Positions 36,561-45,414 of a DNA stretch of 64,000 bases are shown here, piece after piece; positions within the stretch are counted from its first letter, which is position 1; each line of letters opens with the position of its first letter. The position numbers and the translations under genes are program-made. Source of the stretch: Verrucomicrobiota bacterium (lineage in GTDB: Bacteria > Verrucomicrobiota > Verrucomicrobiia > Limisphaerales > UBA9464); the NCBI GenBank assembly GCA_947471985.1, contig CANIZL010000007.1:1-64000 (forward strand). Reading direction: 5' to 3'. The notes beneath the pieces are model-generated. The model ran no database searches and was not told where the DNA came from. It worked only from the letters and a program-made list of their open reading frames with translations.

Positions 36561-38402
36561 TCAATTCGCACCCGGCTTCAGCGCGCCACCGAAATCGGCA
36601 TCAGCCAGATTCAGGTGGTACACCATTCCTTCGTAGCCCACCACGTAGATTTCTCCGCGGGCGTCCGTGCCAAAGGAGGCGATGCCCTGCGGGGCCGTGC
36701 CGATCTGGCGGACTTCCTGCAAAACCCGATCCCGCTGCTGCAACCCAAAAATCCGGCGGGAGGTATAGTCGCCACAAAGATACACACCGTAGAAGGAGGA
36801 TCGCGGATCGCCGCGGTAAACCACTCCACCGGTCACGGAGTTGCCATACTTGCGTCGATAGGCGAACACCGGGGAAACATACTTCTCCCCTTCCTTCCGA
36901 TAGCGGTTGGAAAACGGTTCAAATCCTTCGAAAACATTCCACCCCAGATTCTCACCCCGGCGGACCACGGAAACTTCCTCGACGCGGTCCTGACCGACAT
37001 CCCCCACCCACAGGTCCCCGGTCAGGGAATCAAAACTGAAGCGCCAGGGTTCACGGAATCCATACGCCCAGATTTCCGGCCGCACCCCGGCCCGCTGGCG
37101 AAAGGGGTTGTCCACCGGTATGGCGTAGGCGAGGCCGTTCTCCTGATGATCCACGTCAATCCGAAGGATCTTCGCCAGGTGCGTGGTCAAATCCTGTCCG
37201 TGCCCCTCCGGGTCCTGCTGCGGCCCGGTGTCGCCCATGGCAATGTAAAGAAATCCGTCCGGACCAAAACCGAGGCACCCGCCGCTGTGATCCTGCGTGG
37301 TGCTGACGACTTTCCAAATTCGGCGCGAAGGCTGGCCCGAGTCCGCCCGAAAATCCGTCGTCACCTGCCGTTCGACGACGGTGGTGGCGATCCGGCCTTC
37401 TTCGAACACCTGGTGTTTCAAATAATATTTCCGGTTCTCCGGAAATTTCGGATGAAACGCCAAACCCAGGAGTCCATTGGGGCCGCGTTCATTGAAGATT
37501 TGGGTGGTGATATCGGCAAACAGCGTTTTCTCCGCATCCGCGAGTGGCGCACCCGCACCCGCACCAGTATTCCGTTCCAAGCGCCAGATCTTCCCGGTTT
37601 GATGCACGGCCAGAAACGCGTTGCTGGCGCCAGGCACCTGACCAAACCACACCAGGCCCGACTGGAGTTCCCCCGGCCGTCGCGCGGCGGCGGGTGGATA
37701 CCGGAGATCTTCGGCCAGCATTGGCTGCAGTGCCACCGGGCGGGCTAACTCGGGAATCGAAAGCCGCATTCCGGTGGTGTTGCTCAGGGCGCTGTCGGGC
37801 TGCTTCAGCGTGGCCAGATATTCGATGATATCCGTAAAATCCGCCCGCGACATCGTCGCTTGCAGTCCGTCGGGCATCATTGAGAGCGTGCTGCCGCGCT
37901 GCTCCTGAATGTCGCGCAACGGAATGCGCACATGGCGGCCATCGGCGCCGACCAATTCCAGGGCTTCAGCCGTCGAACCTTTGACGATCCCCTGAATCAC
38001 CTCACCGGACTTTGTCTCGACCACCGTCAATCCATAGCCCACGGCAATCTCCGCGGACGGCTCCAGCACGGCGCGGATCAATTCCCGACGGGGAAACTTG
38101 TCCCCGACCGACTGGAGATCCGGTCCCGCAAGACTGCTGGTGCCGTCGACCGAATGACATTTCGCGCAAGCGCCGCGTTGTTCGCTCTGGAAGAACTCCC
38201 GTCCCCGCCCCGCGTTACCGTCGCGGCCCAGGGCGTAGTCGCGGTACTCCCGCAGGGCCCGCCCCACATCCACCGGCGGCAGCCCGCCCGCTGGCTCCGC
38301 CGTCCGACCGAAGGACATGGGCAAGGCCAGGCAAACCACCTGCAAGAGCGCTTTCAACGACATCATTTGGGCAAGCTCCGAAGGAAACGCCGTTCGAGCC
38401 AA
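36561..38402 (-). CDS. PVC-type cytochrome c domain fused to a glucose/sorbosone dehydrogenase-like beta-propeller
   Basis: GACAKCHSVDGTSSLAGPDLQSVGDKFPRRELIRAVLEPS; then GLLGLAFHPKFPENRKYYL, FLYIAMGDTGPQQDPEGHGQ, EIWAYGFREPWRFSFD. Actual start may be 38366. Confidence 0.88.
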   Translation of the reverse strand: MARTAFPSELAQMMSLKALLQVVCLALPMSFGRTAEPAGGLPPVDVGRALREYRDYALGRDGNAGRGREFFQSEQRGACAKCHSVDGTSSLAGPDLQSVGDKFPRRELIRAVLEPSAEIAVGYGLTVVETKSGEVIQGIVKGSTAEALELVGADGRHVRIPLRDIQEQRGSTLSMMPDGLQATMSRADFTDIIEYLATLKQPDSALSNTTGMRLSIPELARPVALQPMLAEDLRYPPAAARRPGELQSGLVWFGQVPGASNAFLAVHQTGKIWRLERNTGAGAGAPLADAEKTLFADITTQIFNERGPNGLLGLAFHPKFPENRKYYLKHQVFEEGRIATTVVERQVTTDFRADSGQPSRRIWKVVSTTQDHSGGCLGFGPDGFLYIAMGDTGPQQDPEGHGQDLTTHLAKILRIDVDHQENGLAYAIPVDNPFRQRAGVRPEIWAYGFREPWRFSFDSLTGDLWVGDVGQDRVEEVSVVRRGENLGWNVFEGFEPFSNRYRKEGEKYVSPVFAYRRKYGNSVTGGVVYRGDPRSSFYGVYLCGDYTSRRIFGLQQRDRVLQEVRQIGTAPQGIASFGTDARGEIYVVGYEGMVYHLNLADADFGGALKPGAN

Positions 38403-38475
38403 AATGTTTTGTTCTCCATAAGGCCCAAAACCGTCCCCCTAGCCCTCGGTTTCCTTCAGGCCGCCCGCCGGTCGG

Positions 38476-39087
38476 ATGAATTGTCCTGTTTCCTCCCGCG
38501 CGACCGTCGCCCAAATTGAACCCGTGCCCACGGAACACGCTGCCTCGTCCTTGCCTGCGCCGCACCGGATTGAACTGAATCTCCGGGACGCGGGCCAGTT
38601 GTTCAACACGATGGATGCGTCGCCGTTCCACGAGAAGGACCTCGACCACGACGCCGAGGAATTCATCGAGAGCTGGGCTTTTGAATTTCCCGCGCCGGAT
38701 CCCGTGGTGTTGGTGGTGCACCTGGACGTTTTCCCCGCCACGGGATCGCCGGAGGCTTTGGTGGCGCAGGCGGTGCACAATCACTTCGCCTACCGGGCTC
38801 GTCTGAACCGGCTGGAATTTCGCCGACTTATGGCGGAAGGGCGTCAATGCCTCCTGATCGGTCTCGTCTTCCTCACCCTGTGTCTTGCAGCCAGCGAGTG
38901 GGTGGTGGGCTCCCGTTGGGGCACCCTGTCCGGCATGCTGCGCGAAGGCTTCACCATCGCCGGATGGGTCGCCATGTGGCGTCCGCTGGAAATCTATCTC
39001 TATAGCTGGTGGCCCTTGCGGCATCGCGGCCGGGTCTTCGAGAAACTCAGCACCATGCCGATCGAGATCCGGCGCAACACCCCCTGA
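38476..39087 (+). CDS. Conserved hypothetical membrane protein
   Basis: IELNLRDAGQLFNTMDASPFHEKDLD...; two hydrophobic segments; start uncertain. Confidence 0.65.
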   Translation: MNCPVSSRATVAQIEPVPTEHAASSLPAPHRIELNLRDAGQLFNTMDASPFHEKDLDHDAEEFIESWAFEFPAPDPVVLVVHLDVFPATGSPEALVAQAVHNHFAYRARLNRLEFRRLMAEGRQCLLIGLVFLTLCLAASEWVVGSRWGTLSGMLREGFTIAGWVAMWRPLEIYLYSWWPLRHRGRVFEKLSTMPIEIRRNTP

Positions 39088-39095
39088 AAAATGAA

Positions 39096-39140
39096 CGGCA
39101 CCGGCTGCGCAGGAGGAACAAAATGCGCCAGCCGGTGCCG
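39096..39140. terminator. Strong hairpin between convergent genes (CGGCACCGGCTGCGC ... GCGCCAGCCGGTGCCG)
   Basis: 15-bp stem with one bulged nucleotide and 14-nt loop; located between the stop codons of 38476-39087(+) and 39161-40024(-). Confidence 0.6.
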
Positions 39141-39160
39141 TCGGTCGCGACGACCCAGAA

Positions 39161-40024
39161 TTAGAACCGGTACGAGATGTCCGCGATGATACGGCTGTCG
39201 AAGAGACCCTTCGGATGCCCCACCGCCACCTCGCCGGACAGACCGAACTGACAGCTCTTGGTGATTTCCGTGCGGAAACCGCCGCCCAGAGCGACCTGCG
39301 TCTGGCCGCTGGCGTTGCCCGAGCCGAAGTTGATCAGGTCAAAGCCCTCGGAATCCAGCGCCGGGCCTTTGCCCTCGCTCAGCACGGTAAACGCGTTCGC
39401 GGAAACGAAGGGCTTGAACCAGCGGCAGGCGTTGTAGCCCAGTTGCACACTGTAGTGAGCCAGACTGGTCTTCTTGTCGAAGTCATTGGGAATCGTCACG
39501 CCGACATTGGCCTGAAGTTCGATCTTGTCCCACGCCTTCGCCGTGGACACGAAGATGTCCCAAACGCCGCTGCCGGAGCCCTGGAATACCCGCTGGTTGC
39601 CGGTGGGCAGTTCGAGTTTGATGCCGGGCGTGAGCATGAAGTGGTTCTCCACATCCCGGATGAGCGCGTACTTGATACCCGCCGCCAGATCGGCCCAGCC
39701 ATCCTGGTGGGGAATGGTCTTGGGATTGAACTCAATGAAACCATCCTTGGTCGCGATGATCGCCAACCGCTCGGTCACCGCGTACCGCAGCTGCACCGCA
39801 TAGACCCGTGCGTCACCGCCGCCGGTAATGAAGCTCTTGGGAATGAAATGCTGAATGAACAGCGGCCGGATCTCCGTGGCGACGTTGGCGTCTTCAAAGT
39901 ACAGGGGATTGGAGACCGGGCTGATGAAGTTCAATTCATCCGCCTGGGCGCACGAGACGAGACCGGCCGCACCGGCCACCGCCACCGCGAGACTGATGAG
40001 TTTCTGAGAGGAGCTGATTTTCAT
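39161..40024 (-). CDS. Outer-membrane beta-barrel-like protein
   Basis: Signal peptide; FMLTPGIKLELPTGNQRVFQGSGSGVWD, VALGGGFRTEITKSCQFGLSGEVAVG, terminal IIADISYRF. Confidence 0.65.
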   Translation of the reverse strand: MKISSSQKLISLAVAVAGAAGLVSCAQADELNFISPVSNPLYFEDANVATEIRPLFIQHFIPKSFITGGGDARVYAVQLRYAVTERLAIIATKDGFIEFNPKTIPHQDGWADLAAGIKYALIRDVENHFMLTPGIKLELPTGNQRVFQGSGSGVWDIFVSTAKAWDKIELQANVGVTIPNDFDKKTSLAHYSVQLGYNACRWFKPFVSANAFTVLSEGKGPALDSEGFDLINFGSGNASGQTQVALGGGFRTEITKSCQFGLSGEVAVGHPKGLFDSRIIADISYRF

Positions 40025-40258
40025 TTTAATATTATTACTTACGTCTGTGTTGCCCGTCGCCGGTTGCCCTAGCAGCCTGCACCCCGAGCGTTTCGTTCAT
40101 CGGTGGTAGTACCGCAGCTCATCGGGGGGCCGGCTTCTCGTTTTTTGCCAAAATCTCTCCCTTTGGCGCGGCCGGCGGGCTGCGAGTGTTCACGTTACGT
40201 TTTTCGACACCGCAAAAGATGTCTCGAATCCCGCAAGAACTGCTTCGTCAATCTGCGC

Positions 40259-41698
40259 ATGCCCGCCCACTTTAAGTCCGTGAAAGCAACCTTTACCGAC
40301 GCAACCGCGTGCCGGCGTGGCGCTCAATGGGGCTTGCTGGGGGCTTCGCTGCTGGGCCAAGCGTGGGCGGCCGCCCCCGTCTCCCCCGCCGTCACACCCG
40401 CTGCGGGACTCTTTCAGTGGCAGCCGTTCCTGGCGCCCTTTCATTCGGTCGTCCTGCATTTTCCCATCGGATTCGTCACGCTGGCGTTTCTGCTGGAACT
40501 TTATTACTGGGTCCGTCCCAGTCGCGAAGTGGCACGGGTGGTGTCGCTGGTGCTCGGCCTGTCCGTTGGCGCCGCCGCGCTGGCCGCGGCCCTGGGGTTG
40601 ATGCGGGCCGGGAGTGCGGATTACGATATCCACACCCTGACGGTCCATCAGTGGACCGGTTTGACCGTCGTCGGCCTGGTGACCCTCAGTTTCGGCCTGC
40701 ACGCCCTCGCCCAACGCGGGGCGCGGCGAATTGCCCCGACCCTGGCGTATCGCTGCACCCTGAGCCTGGGCGTCGGCCTGATGACCGTCGCCGGACACTT
40801 CGGGGGCAACCTGACCCACGGGTCGAAGTATCTGGTGAAAAATGCGCCGGCGTTTGTGAAATCGTTCATGGACGACGAATCCACGGCACCGGCCAAGGCC
40901 AACGCCCTGGGGGATCCGCAGGACCAGTTCTATGCGGAAAAAATTCAGCCCGTCTTCGCCGCCAAATGCCTGGAATGCCATGGACCGGAGAAGCAAAAAG
41001 GCGGCTTCCGCCTCGACGTAAAGGCCTTCGCCTTGAAGGGCGGCAAGAGCGGCGAACGCGCCATCATCCCGGGAGATCCGCTCCACAGTCACCTGGTGCA
41101 GGTCATCACAGCACTCCCCACCGACGACGTCATCATGCCGCCGGAAGGCAAGGCGATCCTGTCCCCGCAGGAGATCCTGGACATCATTCACTGGATCGCG
41201 AACGGCGCGCATTTTCTGGAACCGCTGAACACGCCGATCCCGCCCGCCTATCCGAGCACCAATGGGCCCGGGACCGTCCGGGAGGGCGCGCAACTTCCGG
41301 CGACGATGACGACGACGGCGCCCGTTGTGGCGGCCACCGAAGCTCCGCGAATCGTCGAACCGGCCAACCGCGCCCGGTCGGAGTTACCTGGAACGCTGAC
41401 CTTTGCCCACGACATCCAGCCCATTTTCGCCGCGCACTGCGTTTTTTGCCACGGACCCGAAAAACAGAAGCGGGGACTGCGGCTGGACTCCCGCGAGGCG
41501 GTGCTGCGCGGTGACCGCGACGGCGAAGCGGTGCTGATTCCCGGGCACGCACCGGAGAGCCTGCTCTACGTGCGCGTCGCCCTTCCCGAACAATTCGACC
41601 CGCTGGAAGAACACATGCCGCCCCTCCACAAAAAGGTGCCGATGTCGACCCGGGAGATCGCCGCGGTGGCCGACTGGATCAATGCGGGCGCACCGTGA
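40259..41698 (+). CDS. DUF2231-like membrane domain fused to two planctomycete-type cytochrome c domains
   Basis: FHSVVLHFPIGFVTLAFLLELYYW; CLECHGPEKQKGGFRLDVKAFALKGG and CVFCHGPEKQKRGLRLDSREAVLRG. Confidence 0.85.
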   Translation: MPAHFKSVKATFTDATACRRGAQWGLLGASLLGQAWAAAPVSPAVTPAAGLFQWQPFLAPFHSVVLHFPIGFVTLAFLLELYYWVRPSREVARVVSLVLGLSVGAAALAAALGLMRAGSADYDIHTLTVHQWTGLTVVGLVTLSFGLHALAQRGARRIAPTLAYRCTLSLGVGLMTVAGHFGGNLTHGSKYLVKNAPAFVKSFMDDESTAPAKANALGDPQDQFYAEKIQPVFAAKCLECHGPEKQKGGFRLDVKAFALKGGKSGERAIIPGDPLHSHLVQVITALPTDDVIMPPEGKAILSPQEILDIIHWIANGAHFLEPLNTPIPPAYPSTNGPGTVREGAQLPATMTTTAPVVAATEAPRIVEPANRARSELPGTLTFAHDIQPIFAAHCVFCHGPEKQKRGLRLDSREAVLRGDRDGEAVLIPGHAPESLLYVRVALPEQFDPLEEHMPPLHKKVPMSTREIAAVADWINAGAP

Positions 41699-41785
41699 GT
41701 CGCCTCCGGGCCTCCGGTTCCCACGACGGCGAAGGCGCCGCAAATTGGTGTTTCTCCGGTTGCCACGCCAGCGTCATACCGGATT

Positions 41786-42574
41786 GTGTCGGCCGTGATT
41801 GCCAAGTTGTTTAGCGCCGGCCTGTTGCTGGCGGGATTGCTCGCCGGCTGTGCCAGCCACCCGACGGCGTCGCTCCGTTCCGTCGGGATCTCCCAGCCCG
41901 GCACACAGACCCGCCAAGCATTCACGGCGCAGCCGGCCCCGGGCCTGCCGGTCGGCTATCTGCTTTATTTGCCCAAGAATTACGCCAGCGAACCCACCGC
42001 CCAATTCCCCCTGATCCTGTTTTTGCACGGCTCGGGCGAACGCGGGACCAACCTCCAGAAGGTCGCCGTGCACGGACCGCCCAAGCTCGCTGGGGCCGGA
42101 CGGGACTTCCCCTGCATCGTGGTTTCACCGCAATGCCCGGACGGTAAGGTCTGGAATGATGTGCCCCTGCTCGACTTGATCGATCACTTGAAAAAATCGC
42201 TGCGGGTGGATCCCGCCCGCATCCACGTGACGGGATTGAGCATGGGTGGATACGCCACCTGGTCGCTGATTTCGCAGCGCCCGGACATCTTTGCCTCGGC
42301 CGCCCCCGTTTGCGGCGGGGGCGAAACCCTCCGCTTCATCGTGGCCAGCCCTGCCCAACGCGAAGCGATGAAGACGCTTCCGGTGCGGGTCTATCATGGC
42401 GCCAAGGATAACGTGGTCGCCCTGGGCGAAAGCGAACGGATGATCGAACAGTTCAAGCGCGCGGGCGGAAAAGATATTCAGCTCACGGTCTACCCCGAGG
42501 CGGGACATGATTCCTGGTCGGCCACGTACAGCAATCCCGACTTCTTCTCCTGGATGTTGCAGCAACACCGCTGA
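41786..42574 (+). CDS. Alpha/beta-hydrolase (prolyl-oligopeptidase/phospholipase-like) lipoprotein
   Basis: Lipobox LLAGCAS; PLILFLHGSGERGTNLQ; IHVTGLSMGGYATW; VYPEAGHDSW. Confidence 0.85.
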   Translation: MSAVIAKLFSAGLLLAGLLAGCASHPTASLRSVGISQPGTQTRQAFTAQPAPGLPVGYLLYLPKNYASEPTAQFPLILFLHGSGERGTNLQKVAVHGPPKLAGAGRDFPCIVVSPQCPDGKVWNDVPLLDLIDHLKKSLRVDPARIHVTGLSMGGYATWSLISQRPDIFASAAPVCGGGETLRFIVASPAQREAMKTLPVRVYHGAKDNVVALGESERMIEQFKRAGGKDIQLTVYPEAGHDSWSATYSNPDFFSWMLQQHR

Positions 42575-42625
42575 TCCAACCCGCCTTTCCACCGCCTCCC
42601 GTCCTCTCCGACCGCGCCCCACTTC

Positions 42626-43672
42626 ATGCGCTTCACGTATCCCTGGTTGATGCTCGCCACTCCAATCCTGACCGGATTGCTGGGGCTGCTCCTGTGGTGG
42701 GCTGAGCGGCGGCGGATCCGTTTGCGGACGCAGTTCACCGGGAGCGGTCCCCGGCCCTGGGCGGATCCCGGCTTCGTCCGCGGTCGCAAACTCTGGGAAG
42801 CCGGGCTCACACTCGCCGCCTTCGCGCTACTGCTGGTGACCTTGAGCGGCCCCCGACTCTACCGTCCCGCCGAGAAATCCGAGATGCAGGGTTTGCCCTA
42901 CCTGATTGCGCTGGATGCCAGTCGCTCCATGCAGGTGACCGATATCCGGCCCAACCGATGGACGGTCATGACCAACGCCGTCGATACGTTCCTGCAAAAG
43001 CAGGCCGGGGATCGCATCGGCTTGATCAGTTTTGCCGGTCGCGCCTACCTCAACGCGCCCCTGACCTTCGACACGTTGGCCTTGCGCACCACCCTGCGAT
43101 ACCTGAGCCCGGAGGCGTTCATGGACGAACAGGGCAGTGATTTTGCGGACGTCGTGGACCGCGCCGGACGTTATTTTGAGAGCAACAACATTTCGACCCG
43201 CGTCTTGATCATCATCTCCGACGGAGAGCAATTCGAGGGTGAACTGATGCCGCGCGTTTATCAGTGGGCGCGCAAAGGCTTGAAGGTGGTGACGGTGGGC
43301 GTGGGCACCACCACCGGCGGCCGCGTACCCCTGCCGCTCTCAATCGGCGGCGGCGAGGCGCGGAACTCGTCGGGGCAGATCGTGATCAGCCGCCTGAGCG
43401 AGATCAATCTCAAGCGCATCGCCAATGCGAGCAAAGGCCAGTACTACCGCATGGAAGCCGGGAACGGCGTCCTCAGCCGCATCCGCACCGAATTCCTGCA
43501 ACCGATGGCCGAACAGGTGGCGCGCGAAAACATGCAGAATTATAGCCCATGGTATCCCCTGCCCCTGACGTTGGCCCTGCTGGCCTTATTGGGTCGATTG
43601 CTGCTGGCGGCGGATCGAAATCGCGGGCAGGCTCGATCGTCCGTGGGAAACTCTGTGAAAGCGACGGCTTGA
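42626..43672 (+). CDS. VWA-domain membrane protein (BatA-like)
   Basis: IALDASRSMQVTD (MIDAS-like), GDRIGLISFAGRAYLNAPLTFD, LIIISDGEQFEG; flanking TM segments. Confidence 0.85.
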   Translation: MRFTYPWLMLATPILTGLLGLLLWWAERRRIRLRTQFTGSGPRPWADPGFVRGRKLWEAGLTLAAFALLLVTLSGPRLYRPAEKSEMQGLPYLIALDASRSMQVTDIRPNRWTVMTNAVDTFLQKQAGDRIGLISFAGRAYLNAPLTFDTLALRTTLRYLSPEAFMDEQGSDFADVVDRAGRYFESNNISTRVLIIISDGEQFEGELMPRVYQWARKGLKVVTVGVGTTTGGRVPLPLSIGGGEARNSSGQIVISRLSEINLKRIANASKGQYYRMEAGNGVLSRIRTEFLQPMAEQVARENMQNYSPWYPLPLTLALLALLGRLLLAADRNRGQARSSVGNSVKATA

Positions 43673-43677
43673 AGCCC

Positions 43678-45327
43678 ATGAAACCCATTTTACCTCCCGC
43701 CCGGTTTTTGATCGCCCTGGCGCTGACGGCCCCGGCCACTCTGGGTGCCGCCGTGGTGGAGTACAACTACACGCCAGCCCCCGCGACGTCGGCCGTCGTG
43801 GTTCCACCGTCGGCACCCGCCCGCCCTGAAGCCACCATCCCGCTGAATCTGCCCGATCTCCAGCGCGCCGTGGCCGACCGCCCCGCCGCCGCCGCCGCCA
43901 CTTTGGATGCCGTCGTGGAGAAGAATCCCGACAACCCCCATTGGCTGTACAATCACGGCGTCGCCGCGTATGCCGCCGGTCGGTACGACGACGCCCTTGT
44001 TTCGCTGGATCGGGTCGAAAACCTGGGAGACAAGCGTCTGGCGCGACGCGCCAAATTCCAAAAGGGCAACACCGAGTACCGGGCCGGCCTCGCCGCCCGG
44101 CAGGCCAATCTCGACGAAACCATCTATCGATGGAAGCAGGCACTGGAGAATTATCAGGGCGTCCTTGAGGAACAGCCCGGCGACGAACGGGCGCAGTCCA
44201 ACTTCCAGGTGGTCCAGTCGCAATTGCTGGCCCTGCTGCTGGAGCAGGCACGCAAAAACGAAGAGGAAGCCCGCAAGGCCACCGAAAACCCGCCCCGCCG
44301 TCTCGAAAGCCTGCGCAATGCCCACGAAAAGTATTCCGAGGCCACCAAGATCGCCCCGAAGAACGAGGAGGCCAAAAAGGGCGAGGAATCCAACCGGAAA
44401 GATCTCGCTCAGGAACTCGCCAAACAGGGCTGGGAGAAAGTAACCGCCCCCATCCAGCGGCGGATCAATCCGCGGGAGCCCTCGCTGCCGGACTTGGATA
44501 CGCGCAACCTGGCGGAGGGCATGCGCATGATGGAAGACGCCGCCGAACTGACTCCCAAAGACGCCGAGATCCAAGACAAGCTGGAACAATCCCGGGATCG
44601 ATTCGCTGATGCCCAGACGGAAAAGGCCAAGGGCTACATGCGTTTGGAGCAGGCGGTGGGCCTGGTGCGCGAGAAGCTTGCGATCCTGCGCATGGCGCGT
44701 GAAATCGTCGAAAAGGCTTTGGAGCAACGGCCCAAACACGAAGTGGCCCAGCAGACCCTGGAGGAGATCAACCGACGACTGGCGCAGATCCACGAAGACG
44801 AGGCCGATCAATTAAATGCCCAGGCCACCATGGCTCCAGACCTGGAAAACCAGACCATGCAGCTCAGCGAAGCCATGGATCATCTGCAACAGGCGCAGGA
44901 ACTCGCACCGCAGAAGAAAACCCTTCCTCCCAAGTTGAAGGATACGGCTGATAAACTCGCCACCGCACTCGAACAACTCGGGGACAAGCTGATGAAGAGT
45001 CCCTCGGACAAGGAAGCCTTGGAACAACAGATCGGTCGACTCGAAGGCGCCCAGCAGGCGCTGGATCAGCTCATGGGGATGAAGCCGAGTCCGGCAACGC
45101 AGGGCAAGAGCGAGAAGGTCGGCAAGGACTTGGAAGGTCTCCGCGGGCAGATGGGCGAGAAGGGGCCCAACGGAGAAAAGCCCGGTGGCGACGGACCGCC
45201 GAAACCCACGCCCGGCCAGGGGCAAATGGCGGAAATGGGCTTCCCCATGGATGCCCGTCCGCGAATCAATCAACCCGGCCAGAACGGACCGCGGGAAAGT
45301 CCGGAAAAGAACTCCCGGAAGTACTGA
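43678..45327 (+). CDS. TPR-like protein of the VWA (Bat-type) cluster
   Basis: NPHWLYNHGVAAYAAGRYDDALVSLDRV; helical repeats; signal peptide; Pro/Gly/Gln-rich C-terminus. Confidence 0.7.
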   Translation: MKPILPPARFLIALALTAPATLGAAVVEYNYTPAPATSAVVVPPSAPARPEATIPLNLPDLQRAVADRPAAAAATLDAVVEKNPDNPHWLYNHGVAAYAAGRYDDALVSLDRVENLGDKRLARRAKFQKGNTEYRAGLAARQANLDETIYRWKQALENYQGVLEEQPGDERAQSNFQVVQSQLLALLLEQARKNEEEARKATENPPRRLESLRNAHEKYSEATKIAPKNEEAKKGEESNRKDLAQELAKQGWEKVTAPIQRRINPREPSLPDLDTRNLAEGMRMMEDAAELTPKDAEIQDKLEQSRDRFADAQTEKAKGYMRLEQAVGLVREKLAILRMAREIVEKALEQRPKHEVAQQTLEEINRRLAQIHEDEADQLNAQATMAPDLENQTMQLSEAMDHLQQAQELAPQKKTLPPKLKDTADKLATALEQLGDKLMKSPSDKEALEQQIGRLEGAQQALDQLMGMKPSPATQGKSEKVGKDLEGLRGQMGEKGPNGEKPGGDGPPKPTPGQGQMAEMGFPMDARPRINQPGQNGPRESPEKNSRKY

Positions 45328-45414
45328 AGTTTCCCCGTGCGACGTCGCCCAACGAATTGTCCGTCGGACGTGCCATCCGTACCGCCGCTGATCTGCCGCC
45401 GCCCCAATCATTGG

